Below, in pieces: positions 45,078 to 54,649 of a stretch of DNA of 64,000 nt (within the stretch, counting starts at the first letter, position 1; the number at the start of each line of letters is the position of its first letter). The stretch comes from Microvirga arvi (GTDB lineage: Bacteria > Pseudomonadota > Alphaproteobacteria > Rhizobiales > Beijerinckiaceae). The stretch lies in NCBI RefSeq assembly GCF_016892765.1, contig NZ_JAFEMD010000027.1, positions 1-64,000 of the forward strand, given 5' to 3'. The translations under genes and the position numbers were made by a program. The notes beneath the pieces are model-generated. The model saw only the letters and a program-made list of their open reading frames with translations, made no database searches and was not told the DNA's origin.

Positions 45078-45496
45078 CTAGGTATCCACGAAGACGTCCG
45101 AATGCTCGGCCAAGAAGCAGCGCAGCTCTTCCATAACAGCCTCCAGATGCGCTTCCATGGCATGACGTGCCGCATGCGCATCATGGGCCTCCAAGGACTG
45201 GGAGATGTTCCTGTGTTCAGCCAAGGTCACCGCATGGCGGCGGGGCGAGGACAGGAGTCGTCTCACCCGGTCAATGTTGGCGCGAGATGCATTGATCACT
45301 GCAGCCACGCGGGGCAAATTCAGCCCTTCGACAGGAGTATATGATATTTCAGGTCGAGGGCATAGAAGCCGTGGCGGCCCCCTCGTCGATTGCATCCTGC
45401 TGGGCAAGGAGGTTCTTGAGAAGAGCTTCGATATCCGCCGATGACAGATGCTCAGAGGCCTTCTCAGTCACCATGCGCTCCAAAGCTTGGCGGATC
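45078..45496 (-). pseudogene. GntR-family regulator remnant (FCD domain only, two frameshifts)
   Basis: Three pieces in different minus-strand frames reconstruct an FCD domain. From 45496 one frame reads IRQALERMVTEKASEHLSSA, then IEALLKNLLAQQDAIDEGA. The second reads FYALDLKYHILLSKG. The third reads LPRVAAVINASRANIDRVRRLL and runs to the stop at 45078. The DNA-binding domain is missing. Its 5' end lies at the junction with the altronate dehydratase remnant. This gene cannot make a functional repressor. Confidence 0.8.
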
Positions 45497-46018
45497 AGAT
45501 GGTGGGAGGCCTACACCGCGCACAACGGCGGTGGAATGAACAACAATCCTTCGCCAGGCAACAAAGCAGGCAGCCTCACAACGATCCTCGAGAAATCTTT
45601 GAGCGCTTCCGCCAAGGGCGGGCGCTACACGCTTCAGGCCGTGTACGAGTACGCCGAACAGGTGAAGGATCACGGCTTCGTCTACATGGACACGTCCGGA
45701 CACGATCCCGTTGCCGCGACGGGTCAGGTGGCCGGTGGCGCCAACCTGATCGCCTTCACCACGGGACGTGGATCGGCGTTCGGGTGCAAGCCCGCACCGT
45801 CCCTCAAGCTTGCGACCAACTCCGATATCTACCGCCGCATGATGGACGACATGGACATCAACTGCGGCGATATCCTCGATGGCGTCTCGCTGGAAGAGAA
45901 GGGCAAGGAGATCTTCGAGACTCTGCTGAGAGTGGCTTCAGGAGAGCACGCGAAATCCGAAGATCTGGGCTACGGCGATCTCGAGTTCGTACCCTGGCAT
46001 GTTGGGGCTGTCATGTGA
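45497..46018 (+). pseudogene. 3' remnant of an altronate dehydratase gene (UxaA/GarD C-terminal domain)
   Basis: The frame from 45497 reads RWWEAYTAHNG, then MNNNPSPGNKAGSLTTILEKS, FVYMDTSGHDPVAATGQ, NLIAFTTGRGSAFGCKP and ends EFVPWHVGAVM. This is the last third of UxaA/GarD-family altronate or galactarate dehydratases, including the conserved CKP segment. The front two thirds are absent. The frame stays open from the junction with the gntR remnant. An ATG at 45536 could still start a ~160-residue product, but I see no function for it. Confidence 0.85.
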
Positions 46019-46319
46019 CCAGCAATAGGAGAGCCCCGGCAACAGGACGTTACACCGGCCGATACTTCCGAAATGGAAGCGCCGTTTAACAGATTGTTAA
46101 CCACCATCAACCGATGATGACAATGCTGATCCGCTACGAGGATCAACACTCTCCCAAAAGCGAGCGGGGCACGGATGTACTGTCTCGCGTCGCTTTGGGA
46201 TGCAGTGTCAAGAACGGGCCGGATCCCGATCACGTTTGTCGGCTGGGATAGCCGGAACGCTGCAGACTCCAGATAGCCGATCTGCCCTGATTCTATCAGA
46301 CCGGCTCAGCCCTCTTGGA
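46019..46319. other. Intergenic region after the altronate dehydratase remnant
   Basis: This ~300-bp stretch has no gene I can support. It contains a short inverted repeat, TTAAC-AGATT-GTTAA, near 46085-46099. Confidence 0.4.
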
Positions 46320-46421
46320 TCAACCGAACACATAGAGCGCTGTGGCAACGGCGGCGATCCCGCCGACCAGGATGTACGGGTACCAGGCCGGAAAAGGCTT
46401 GTCGTGACCATTGAAGCCCAC
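46320..46421 (-). CDS. Small single-pass membrane peptide (33 residues)
   Basis: A GTG start at 46421 has AGGAGG six bases upstream. It encodes a 33-residue peptide with an N-terminal polar part (GFNGHDKPFPAWYPY) and one hydrophobic helix (ILVGGIAAVATALYVFG). An in-frame ATG at 46427 sits directly against the ribosome site, so the GTG is preferred. The ideal ribosome site and clean transmembrane design support a real gene. The function is unknown, and no known family is assigned. Confidence 0.5.
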   Translation of the reverse strand: MGFNGHDKPFPAWYPYILVGGIAAVATALYVFG

Positions 46422-46427
46422 GCACAT

Positions 46428-46812
46428 CCTCCTCACTTCAGAATCGCTGTCGGCTCCCTTCTCCTGATACAAAACGGTATTTCTGTGAAAGCCGGATGAT
46501 GGCGGACTCTCGGAGAGCGAGGCTCATTTGCCGGATACTGCAAAGGGAAAAAAGCAGAAAAAATTACTTTGAAGCCTTTTTAAAGAGGCGAAATTGCTTC
46601 CGTTCTCAAAGCTGTAGCGTCTGTTTTAGAAAGCCTCTGACTTTCGGCTAACCTATTGATCTTTATGATTTCTTTCAGATATGTGATCTGACCTACTCGC
46701 GGGAATTTTCCTGTGTTCGGGCCTTCGAGCACAAAGATGTGAGTATCGCCTTTTGTCCTTGCGAGACTGCACATGTTGCAGGGACTTCGGCACGAACAAG
46801 GAGGAAGAGTCC
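46428..46812. other. AT-rich intergenic region upstream of the exbB operon
   Basis: This 385-bp gap is clearly more AT-rich than its surroundings between about 46540 and 46690. It should contain the divergent promoters of the small membrane peptide and of the exbB operon. A lone TTTAGAA half-site near 46625 is too weak to call an Irr box. Confidence 0.4.
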
Positions 46813-47277
46813 ATGGGAACGAGTACATGGAACGAGCCGGGATATTCAGCAGGCAGCATATGGGCCTGTCTGGTGCTGCTCCTCCCGTTCAGCGGAACGG
46901 TTCTGGCTCAGGACCGCACCTCCCTCCATCCTCTGCGCATTGAATTGAACAGGATCGAAGCCGCCGGAGAGAATTGCCGAACCTACTTTCTCATCGACAA
47001 TCAGAAGGGCGAAAGCTGGCGCTCGCTGAAGCTCGATCTTTTCGCGCTCGATACGGACGGAGTCGCGGCCAAAAGGCTGGCCGTCGAGGTCGGCCCGGTC
47101 CCCGGCCGCAAGACCCTCATCAAGCTCTTCGACTTTCCGGGCTTGAGTTGCTCCCGTCTCGGACGCGTTCTCCTCAATGACGTGCTGACTTGCGAAGGCG
47201 TCATGAGCTTACGGGAGGAGTGCCTGTCAGTTGTCGAGACGGCCTCGAAGATCGACGCCGTTTCATTCGCAAAGTGA
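46813..47277 (+). CDS. Hypothetical secreted protein preceding exbB
   Basis: This 154-residue protein starts at the ATG at 46813, with AAGGAGG upstream. A signal peptide (ACLVLLLPFSGTVLAQ, about residues 16-31) is followed by a beta-rich domain with four cysteines (ENCRTYF, LSCSRLG, LTCEGV, REECLS) that could form two disulfides. It lies 10 bp before exbB and is surely co-transcribed. Similar proteins occur at the head of exbB operons in rhizobia, to my memory. A periplasmic role linked to TonB energisation is inferred. Confidence 0.75.
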   Translation: MGTSTWNEPGYSAGSIWACLVLLLPFSGTVLAQDRTSLHPLRIELNRIEAAGENCRTYFLIDNQKGESWRSLKLDLFALDTDGVAAKRLAVEVGPVPGRKTLIKLFDFPGLSCSRLGRVLLNDVLTCEGVMSLREECLSVVETASKIDAVSFAK

Positions 47278-47287
47278 GATTACCGTG

Positions 47288-47973
<686 letters not shown>

Positions 47974-47974
<1 letters not shown>

Positions 47975-48420
47975 TGGGACTGGGACCGCTCCGTACGGGT
48001 GAGCCGGACGACGGGTTCGGCGCTGCACCCATTTCCGAGATCAACGTCACCCCGCTCGTCGACGTGATGCTGGTACTCCTCATCATCTTCATGGTGGCTG
48101 CGCCACTCATGACTATTGGGGTGCCGGTGAACCTGCCGAAGTCGGCAGCAGCGAAGGCATCGCAGCCGAAGCAGCCTGTGGTGATCAGCATCGATGAGCA
48201 GGGGCAGCCGCTCCTCGACAAGGAGCCCCTCACACCGGATCTGATGATGCCTCGTCTGAAAGCGCTTGCGAACGCAGATCCGGCTCAGGTCGTGCTTGTC
48301 CGCGGAGACAGAGCCGTCCCCTATGGCCGCATCGTCGAGATCATGGGACAGATCAGTGCTGCCGGATTCAGCAAAGTATCTTTGATCGCACAAGCGCCAA
48401 GCATGCCAGCGGCCCAATGA
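47974..48420 (+). CDS. exbD: TonB-system proton channel subunit ExbD
   Basis: This 148-residue protein has one N-terminal membrane helix (VDVMLVLLIIFMVAAPLMTIG, about residues 29-49) with the essential aspartate in PLVDVML near position 30. A periplasmic domain follows, ending VSLIAQAP. It starts one base into the exbB stop codon. Confidence 0.93.
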
Positions 48421-48436
48421 ACCTGCAGCCCATTCG

Positions 48437-49315
48437 ATGTCCGTTCAGAGTATAGGACCCGCGCAGGAGCTGAGCCGGCTTGGGATTGCCTTCATGACGG
48501 CCCTTGCCCTGCACGGAGCCGTTCTGGGAGCGCTGACGCTCTGGCATTCCGATGAGGCTGTCAATCCGCCAGGCGAGCAGGAGATTACCATAGATCTCGC
48601 TCCTGCCATGGAGGAGACGGTGTCCGTCGTGCCGGCGGAGATGTCAGCAGTGGAAGCACCACTGGAAGAGCCGGAAGTGCCGCCACAAGAACCAGATGCT
48701 GCCAAGCCTTTGCCTCCGGAAGAGGTGATGGAGGCGCACTCCGAACCGGGAGACATGACCGAAGCGGCTCCCGTCGAAGCGGAGATAGAGTCGGAGCCGG
48801 AGCCTGTCGTTGCCCTGCCGCCGCCTGAAACTGTTGTCGCCAAGCCTCTCGAGGAAAAACCGGCACCGAAACCCGAAAGGAAGCCTTCTCCGAAGTCTGT
48901 GGGGCGCAGGACTCCGCTGCGCCAAACTGCGGCAGAACAGAAGGCGCGTCCGTCCGATCCACGTCGGGGACAAGCCTCCTCATCGCCGGAGAATGCAGGA
49001 GGAGCGTCTGCGTCGGCTGATCCGAACGTGCTCAATCGGTATGTGGCAAGCCTTGCCGCTGCCCTGCGAAGTCGCTTGCGCTATCCGGATGCTGCCCGGA
49101 GTCAGGAGATCACCGGCGTCGCGGTCCTTCGCTTCACCATGGACCGGTCGGGGCGCATCGTCAGCTCGACCCTAATGCGCAGTGCAGGCCATCCGTCCCT
49201 CGACCAAGCCGCACTCACGACGGCAAGTCCGGGGTCGTCCCTTCCGCCTGCTCCATCGGCCATCCCACAGCAGCAGTTCACCATTTCGGTACCGCTGCGC
49301 TTCAATCTGCGCTGA
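48437..49315 (+). CDS. tonB: TonB energy-transducing protein
   Basis: This 292-residue protein has an N-terminal membrane helix (LGIAFMTALALHGAVLGALTL, residues 15-35). A long Pro/Glu-rich periplasmic spacer covers about 60-150. A basic stretch follows, then a C-terminal TonB domain (residues 200-290; YPDAARSQEITGVAVLRF and SSTLMRSAGHPSLDQAA). It energises outer-membrane receptors. No receptor gene is in the window, so the substrate, iron chelate or other, is unknown. Confidence 0.92.
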   Translation: MSVQSIGPAQELSRLGIAFMTALALHGAVLGALTLWHSDEAVNPPGEQEITIDLAPAMEETVSVVPAEMSAVEAPLEEPEVPPQEPDAAKPLPPEEVMEAHSEPGDMTEAAPVEAEIESEPEPVVALPPPETVVAKPLEEKPAPKPERKPSPKSVGRRTPLRQTAAEQKARPSDPRRGQASSSPENAGGASASADPNVLNRYVASLAAALRSRLRYPDAARSQEITGVAVLRFTMDRSGRIVSSTLMRSAGHPSLDQAALTTASPGSSLPPAPSAIPQQQFTISVPLRFNLR

Positions 49316-49401
49316 CCGCCTCCCACCTCGACAGGGCTAACTTGACGGTCGCAGGATCGGGTTTAACCTGCTCGCAAACAGCGGCATCCGGGAGGAACAC
49401 C

Positions 49402-50358
49402 ATGGCTGAGAAGGCATTCGCCTCGACGGGAGATCTGTCCAACAAAAGCGTGTCCTTCACCGAAATCGGGCCTGATCTCTATGCCTACACGGCCGAAGGC
49501 GATCCCAACTCCGGCATCATCGTTGGCGAGGACGGCTGCATGGTCATCGATGCCCAAGCCACCCCAATGATGGCGGAAGATGTGATCGCCCGGGTGCGCA
49601 CCGTGACCGACAAGCCGATCAAGTATGTTGTGCTCTCCCACTACCATGCCGTGCGCGTGCTCGGTGCCTCGGCCTATAAGGCGCAAGGCATCATCGCCTC
49701 CAACATGACCTACGATCTGATCGTCGAGCGCGGCGAACAGGACAAGGCTTCCGAGATCGGCCGCTTCCCACGCCTGTTCCGCGGCGAGAGCAGCATCCCG
49801 GAAGGCCTCACCTGGCCGACGCTGACCTTCGAGAGCGGCATGTCGGTGTTCCTCGGCAAGCGGGAGGTGAAGCTCTTCCACCTCGGCGCCGGCCATACGG
49901 CGGGTGACATCGTCGCCTGGGTGCCGGACGCGGAGGTGATGTTCACGGGCGATCTCGTGGAGTATCACTCGGCCTGCTATTGCGGCGATGCCTATCTGCG
50001 CGAATGGCCGCAGACGCTCGATGCCATCCTGGACTTCCAGCCGCAGGCCGTCGCGCCCGGCCGCGGCAATGCCCTGCAGGGTCCGCAACAGGTCAAGGAA
50101 GCAGTGGCCATGACCCGCGACTTCGTCACGACGCTGTATGGCGCGGCCGAGCTGTCGGTTGTGCGCGGACGTTCGCTGAAGGAGACCTTCGCGGCGACCC
50201 GTGAGGTCATGGATCCCAAGTTCGGCGATTTCGCGATCTACGAGCACTGTTTGCCGTTCAACGTCTCCCGCGCCTTCGATGAAGCCTCCGGGATAGACCA
50301 CCCTGTGATCTGGACCGCAGATCGGGATCGAGACATGTGGGCCGCGCTTCAGGGCTAG
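49402..50358 (+). CDS. MBL-fold metallohydrolase with reduced metal site
   Basis: This 318-residue protein has the metallo-beta-lactamase fold. The first motif reads SHYHAVRVLG (His80 and His82 kept), but the aspartate and last histidine of HxHxDH are Val84 and Arg85. HTAGD and FTGDLVEYHS supply the third histidine and an aspartate, and the usual C-terminal GHG reads GRG. So only part of the di-metal site remains. It is the first gene of a unit with a flavin monooxygenase and a DUF2783 protein. The ATG at 49402 has GGAGGA upstream. A hydrolytic role in aromatic metabolism is inferred. Confidence 0.85.
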   Translation: MAEKAFASTGDLSNKSVSFTEIGPDLYAYTAEGDPNSGIIVGEDGCMVIDAQATPMMAEDVIARVRTVTDKPIKYVVLSHYHAVRVLGASAYKAQGIIASNMTYDLIVERGEQDKASEIGRFPRLFRGESSIPEGLTWPTLTFESGMSVFLGKREVKLFHLGAGHTAGDIVAWVPDAEVMFTGDLVEYHSACYCGDAYLREWPQTLDAILDFQPQAVAPGRGNALQGPQQVKEAVAMTRDFVTTLYGAAELSVVRGRSLKETFAATREVMDPKFGDFAIYEHCLPFNVSRAFDEASGIDHPVIWTADRDRDMWAALQG

Positions 50359-50390
50359 CACTCAGAGCGAGGTGGATGAGAGGCAGGATC

Positions 50391-51995
50391 ATGAATAACC
50401 GCAAGATCATCTACCAGTTCGGCTACCGCCGTTGCGCCGATCAGGATCGCCCCTCCCCTGCCCGGCATCCTGTTATCGTCGTAGGCGCTGGACCTGTCGG
50501 TCTTTGCGCCGCCATCGACCTCGCGCAGCGCGACATTCCCGTCGTCCTCCTTGACGATGCCGATCGAATTGGCGAAGGCTCGCGCGGCATCTGCTATGCC
50601 AAGCGCACCCTCGAGATTCTGGACCGGTTGGGTGTTGCAGCACCCTGCCTCGAGAAAGGGGTCACCTGGAAGATCGGCAAGGTTTTCCAGCGCAGCGATC
50701 TTCTCTACGCTTTCGATCTTCTGCCCGAAGACGGGCACAAAATGCCGGCCTTCATCAACCTCCAGCAGTATTATCTTGAGCATGCGCTCGTGGAGCGCGC
50801 CGCAGGGTTGCCCAACCTTGAAATACGCTGGGGCAACAAGGTCATTGGCCTGAAGCACCGCAATAATGGCGCCACGCTTAACGTCGAGACTCCCGAAGGA
50901 TCCTACGAACTCGACACTGACTGGGTGGTCGCCGCCGATGGCGCACGCTCCACCTTACGCGGAATGCTCGGCCTCGCATTCCAGGGCGAAGTTTTCGAAG
51001 ACCGCTTTCTCATCGCCGATGTAAAGATGAAGGGAGACTTTCCTCCCGAGCGATGGTTCTGGTTCGACCCACCCTTCCACGACGGTCACTCCGCTCTTCT
51101 GCACAAGCAGCCGGACGATGTCTGGCGCATCGATCTGCAATTGGGCCCCCATGCGGATGCGAAGGCTGAGCAGGCGCCCGAACGCGTGATCCCGCGGCTC
51201 CGGCAGATGCTGGGGCACGATGATTTCTCGCTCGAATGGGTATCGGTCTATACGTTTCAGTGCCGACGTCTGGAGCGTTTCGTGCATGGGCGGGTGGTCT
51301 TTGCCGGAGACTCGGCCCATCAGGTGTCACCCTTCGGTGCACGAGGCGCAAATTCCGGCATCCAGGACGCTGAAAACCTGGCGTGGAAACTGGCCCTCGT
51401 GGCCAAGGGCGAGGCTCCGGAGAGCCTGATCGAATCCTATGATCTCGAACGCTCAGCCGCGGCCGATGAGAATATCGGCCATTCGACACGCTCGACGGAC
51501 TTTATTGCTCCACGCTCGGCGCAAGAGCTTCGCTTCCGCGATTCCGCTCTCTCCCTTGCGCGTCATGCCCCCTTTGCCAAGCGGGTGGTGAACTCCGGCA
51601 GATTATCGACGCCATCCACATACGAGACACCTTTGTCGACACCCGATGCGGACACCTGGTCCGGTTCCGCCCGCCTCGGCGCTCCCCTTCCCGATGCTCC
51701 CATGCGAGACCGCAATGGACGTCCGATCTGGCTGCTAGAGGCGCTTGGCGGGAGGGAGACCATTCTGCATGTGCCCAATGGAGAACAGCCACCGACGGGC
51801 TCCCATGTGCTCATCATCGTCGACGATCTCATCGACGAGCACGGCTTCTTCGCGCAGCGATTCGACGCAATACCTGGGAGCACTTATCTCGTGCGTCCCG
51901 ATCAGCATCTTGCAGCGCGCTGGCGCCATGCGACGCCCTCGGCGTTCAAGAGCGCATCGCGCCGCCTCCGGGGATTCGAGGGAGGTCACGCATGA
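50391..51995 (+). CDS. FAD-dependent aromatic monooxygenase (class A, MhpA/PheA-like)
   Basis: This 534-residue flavoprotein has the FAD motif VIVVGAGPVGLCAAIDLAQRD near residues 26-46, the DG-type motif VVAADGARSTLRG near 178-190 and the GD motif GRVVFAGDSAHQVSPFGARG near 303-322. These define single-component aromatic hydroxylases that use NAD(P)H and FAD. It lies 32 bp after the MBL gene and overlaps the DUF2783 gene by ATGA. Its substrate is likely a hydroxylated phenylpropanoid or phenylacetate derivative, by context. Confidence 0.9.
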   Translation: MNNRKIIYQFGYRRCADQDRPSPARHPVIVVGAGPVGLCAAIDLAQRDIPVVLLDDADRIGEGSRGICYAKRTLEILDRLGVAAPCLEKGVTWKIGKVFQRSDLLYAFDLLPEDGHKMPAFINLQQYYLEHALVERAAGLPNLEIRWGNKVIGLKHRNNGATLNVETPEGSYELDTDWVVAADGARSTLRGMLGLAFQGEVFEDRFLIADVKMKGDFPPERWFWFDPPFHDGHSALLHKQPDDVWRIDLQLGPHADAKAEQAPERVIPRLRQMLGHDDFSLEWVSVYTFQCRRLERFVHGRVVFAGDSAHQVSPFGARGANSGIQDAENLAWKLALVAKGEAPESLIESYDLERSAAADENIGHSTRSTDFIAPRSAQELRFRDSALSLARHAPFAKRVVNSGRLSTPSTYETPLSTPDADTWSGSARLGAPLPDAPMRDRNGRPIWLLEALGGRETILHVPNGEQPPTGSHVLIIVDDLIDEHGFFAQRFDAIPGSTYLVRPDQHLAARWRHATPSAFKSASRRLRGFEGGHA

Positions 51996-52207
51996 GCACG
52001 CTCGTCACCGAAAATCGTTTTGCCGATCCGGACCGGGCCTATCGTGCGCTGATCGAGGCCCACCGAGGCTTGTCGGACGATGACAGCGCTGCCCTCAACA
52101 CGCGCCTTGTCCTGATCCTGGCCAACCATATCGGCGATCATTCCGTGCTGCAGGAGGCCCTTGCGCTCGCCAAGCAGAGCATGGGAACAGCGGAAGCCAA
52201 ATCATGA
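51992..52207 (+). CDS. DUF2783 family protein
   Basis: This 71-residue helical protein (ENRFADPDRAYRALIEAHRGLSD, then LNTRLVLILANHIGD) is characteristic of DUF2783. The gene overlaps the monooxygenase stop codon. In related genomes the MBL-fold, flavin monooxygenase and DUF2783 genes occur together, to my memory. It may be a small accessory subunit; its function is unknown. Confidence 0.8.
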   Translation: MSTLVTENRFADPDRAYRALIEAHRGLSDDDSAALNTRLVLILANHIGDHSVLQEALALAKQSMGTAEAKS

Positions 52208-52223
52208 GGATGGGGAAGCCGAA

Positions 52224-52928
52224 TCACTCGATACCGAGATAGGCCGCCTTCACCTGAGGATCGGCGAGAAGAGCGGAGCCTGCCCCGCTATAGGCCACCT
52301 TGCCGGTTTCGAGCACATATCCACGGTCGGCAATGGCCAGTGCTGCGCTGGCGTTCTGCTCCACGAGCAACACCGTGATTCCGTCCTTCCTCAAGGAGAC
52401 GATGGCATCAAGAATCTGATCGACAAGGAGCGGCGACAATCCGAGCGAGGGTTCGTCCAGCAACAGGAGCTTTGGACGACCCATCAGCGCCCGGCCGATC
52501 GCCAGCATCTGCTGCTGGCCGCCCGACAGCCCGCCCGCCAGAAGATGACGCTTCTCGGCCAGGATCGGGAACATGGCGAAGATGCGATCGCGGTCCTGCT
52601 CGATCTCCCGATCTCGCCGCCTGAAGGCACCAAGCCGCAGGTTGTCCTCGACGGTGAGAGGTCCGAATACCTGCCTTCCTTCGGGAGACTGGGTGATGCC
52701 CAATTCCACCCGCCGATGCGACGGCAGTCGGTCGATGCGCTGTCCCTTGAAGCGGATCTCTCCGCCGGTCATCGGCTGCACACCGGAGAGCACACGCAGC
52801 AGCGTCGTCTTTCCCGCACCGTTTGCGCCGACGAGCGCCACGACCTCGCCGTCACGAACCTCCAGGCTGACGCCCTTCAGGACTTCGATGCGGCCATAGG
52901 CGCTGCGCAGATTCTCCACCTCAAGCAC
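52224..52928 (-). CDS. livF: Branched-chain-type ABC transporter ATP-binding protein LivF, second system
   Basis: This 234-residue ATPase starts at a GTG at 52928 with GGAGG six bases upstream and overlaps the livG stop by 8 bp. Walker A is GANGAGKTT near residues 34-42, the signature is LSGGQQQML near 133-141 and Walker B is LLLLDEPSLGL near 154-164. It belongs to the second liv-type importer of the window, whose binding protein lies at 55632-56798. Confidence 0.92.
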   Translation of the reverse strand: MLEVENLRSAYGRIEVLKGVSLEVRDGEVVALVGANGAGKTTLLRVLSGVQPMTGGEIRFKGQRIDRLPSHRRVELGITQSPEGRQVFGPLTVEDNLRLGAFRRRDREIEQDRDRIFAMFPILAEKRHLLAGGLSGGQQQMLAIGRALMGRPKLLLLDEPSLGLSPLLVDQILDAIVSLRKDGITVLLVEQNASAALAIADRGYVLETGKVAYSGAGSALLADPQVKAAYLGIE

Positions 52929-53703
52929 GGGCAGCCTCCTGGGCGCCGTGCCGCCCCAGATAAGCCTCAAGGACCCTTGGGTCATCGCGCACCTCCCGCG
53001 GCGTTCCCTCGGCGAGCGGCCTTCCCCGCTCCAGGACCAGGATCCTGTCGGAAATCTTCATCACGAGCTTCATGTCATGCTCGACGAGCACGACGGCGAC
53101 GCCTCTGTCTGCGACCTGCCGGATCAGGTGATCGATCTCCTCGGTCTCGACCGCGTTGCAGCCGGCCGCAGGCTCGTCGAGAAGCAGCACGCGCGGTTCG
53201 GCGGCAAGCGCTCGGGCGATCTCGAGACGCTTGCAGGCGCCATAAGGAAGCGATCCTGCAGGAACATCGGCAACATCCTTCAGGCCGACATAGGCAAGAA
53301 GATCGAGCGCCGCAGCCCGCGTCTCCCGGTTCTGGCGCGTCACGGACGGCGTTCTGAAGAGCGCCGGCAGGAGGCTGCACTTCTCCCGGAGATGGCGTCC
53401 GACCATCACGTTCTCGCAAGCTGTCATGCGCTGGAAGATCTGCAGGTTTTGAAAGGTCCGCGACAATCCGCGCGCCGCAAGCCTGTGGGGTGCAAGGCCG
53501 GTTACGTCCTCGTCGGCGATGTGGATCGTTCCGCGGCTTGCGACATAGATGCCGGACACGATGTTGAACAAAGTGGTCTTGCCGGCGCCGTTCGGTCCGA
53601 TGATCGAGAGGATCTGGCCGGGACTCACGGAGAAGCCCACCCCATCGACAGCTTTCACGCCTCCAAAGGATATCCCGATGTCGGTTGCCTTGAGGATGGT
53701 CAT
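52921..53703 (-). CDS. livG: Branched-chain-type ABC transporter ATP-binding protein LivG, second system
   Basis: This 260-residue ATPase has Walker A GPNGAGKTT near residues 37-45, the segment LPYGACKRLEIARALA in place of the usual signature near 152, and Walker B RVLLLDEPAAG. Its ATG at 53703 overlaps the livM stop (ATGA). It is followed by livF with overlap. Confidence 0.93.
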   Translation of the reverse strand: MTILKATDIGISFGGVKAVDGVGFSVSPGQILSIIGPNGAGKTTLFNIVSGIYVASRGTIHIADEDVTGLAPHRLAARGLSRTFQNLQIFQRMTACENVMVGRHLREKCSLLPALFRTPSVTRQNRETRAAALDLLAYVGLKDVADVPAGSLPYGACKRLEIARALAAEPRVLLLDEPAAGCNAVETEEIDHLIRQVADRGVAVVLVEHDMKLVMKISDRILVLERGRPLAEGTPREVRDDPRVLEAYLGRHGAQEAARA

Positions 53704-54647
53704 GAACGCGCCCTCCGGAGGAACAGGCCTGAGAGACTCGGCACGATCCCGTTACGCATGAAGATCATGGACACGATGATGATGAGCCCGAGCAGGAGGT
53801 GCTCGTATTCGTGAAACACCGTCAGCGCCTGCGGAAGCGTCACGAGCACGGCGGCACCGACGATGCTGCCGACCACGGATCCGAGCCCTCCGAGGACCAC
53901 GATGGTGACGAGCTCCACGGAATGGATGAAGCCTGCCTGGTCCGGATTGATGAAGCCGTTCATGAAAGCAAGCGCCGAGCCGGCGAGCGATGCGTAAACG
54001 GCGGCGATCACGAAGGCCTGCAGCTTGAAGCGAGCGACATCGACACCCACCACCTGTGCAGCCACTTCGCTGTCGTGAAGCGCGCGGAATGCCCGCCCTG
54101 TCGGCGTCTCATCGAGGTTGAGCGCAATCCAGGTACCGACGAGCAGGAGAGCGCCCGTCACCCAGTACCATGTATACGAACCGCTGACCCGCCATCCGAA
54201 CAGGGTGAGCCGTTCAACCGGCATGCCATCCGGGCCGCCGGTCCAGCGGCTTTCCGTGGAGATAACAAGCGCTACGAGCACGCCGAGACCCAAGGTCGCG
54301 ATGGCAAGATAATGCCCCTTCAGCCGCAGGATCGGGCGCCCCACGAGGTAGGCCAGAACACTCGAAAGAATCGCTCCGATGAGCAACGCCGCCCAAGGCG
54401 GAATGCCGAGATGCGTCGGCCCGATCGCGACGGCATAGGCGCCGATACCGAAGAAGGCCGCGTGGCCGAGGCTGACCTGCCCCGCCTGCCCCATGAGGAT
54501 GTTGAGCCCGATTGCGGCCAGCGCCGATACCCACACAAGCGACGCGACGCGGAAATAATAGCTCGACGGGAAGACGAACGGCAGGAGGCTGATGATGACT
54601 GCCAGCACCGCGAGAGTCAGGAGCCGCTGATTGAGGAGAGCACGCAT
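53700..54647 (-). CDS. livM: Branched-chain-type ABC transporter permease LivM, second system
   Basis: This 315-residue permease has the family segment LMGQAGQVSLGHAAFFGIGAY near residues 50-70 and about nine membrane helices. The ATG at 54647 has GAGAGGG upstream; a TTG at 54653 is an alternative. It sits between livH and livG with very short spacing. Confidence 0.92.
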   Translation of the reverse strand: MRALLNQRLLTLAVLAVIISLLPFVFPSSYYFRVASLVWVSALAAIGLNILMGQAGQVSLGHAAFFGIGAYAVAIGPTHLGIPPWAALLIGAILSSVLAYLVGRPILRLKGHYLAIATLGLGVLVALVISTESRWTGGPDGMPVERLTLFGWRVSGSYTWYWVTGALLLVGTWIALNLDETPTGRAFRALHDSEVAAQVVGVDVARFKLQAFVIAAVYASLAGSALAFMNGFINPDQAGFIHSVELVTIVVLGGLGSVVGSIVGAAVLVTLPQALTVFHEYEHLLLGLIIIVSMIFMRNGIVPSLSGLFLRRARS

Positions 54648-54649
54648 TC

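Noticed and set aside
46600-46640. TTTAGAA as an Irr/Fur-type iron box upstream of the exbB operon
   Set aside because: Only one half-site is present, with no matching second half at the right spacing.
49363-50361. A 332-codon minus-strand frame opposite the MBL-fold gene
   Set aside because: It is an antisense shadow; the plus-strand gene has a ribosome site and clear family motifs.
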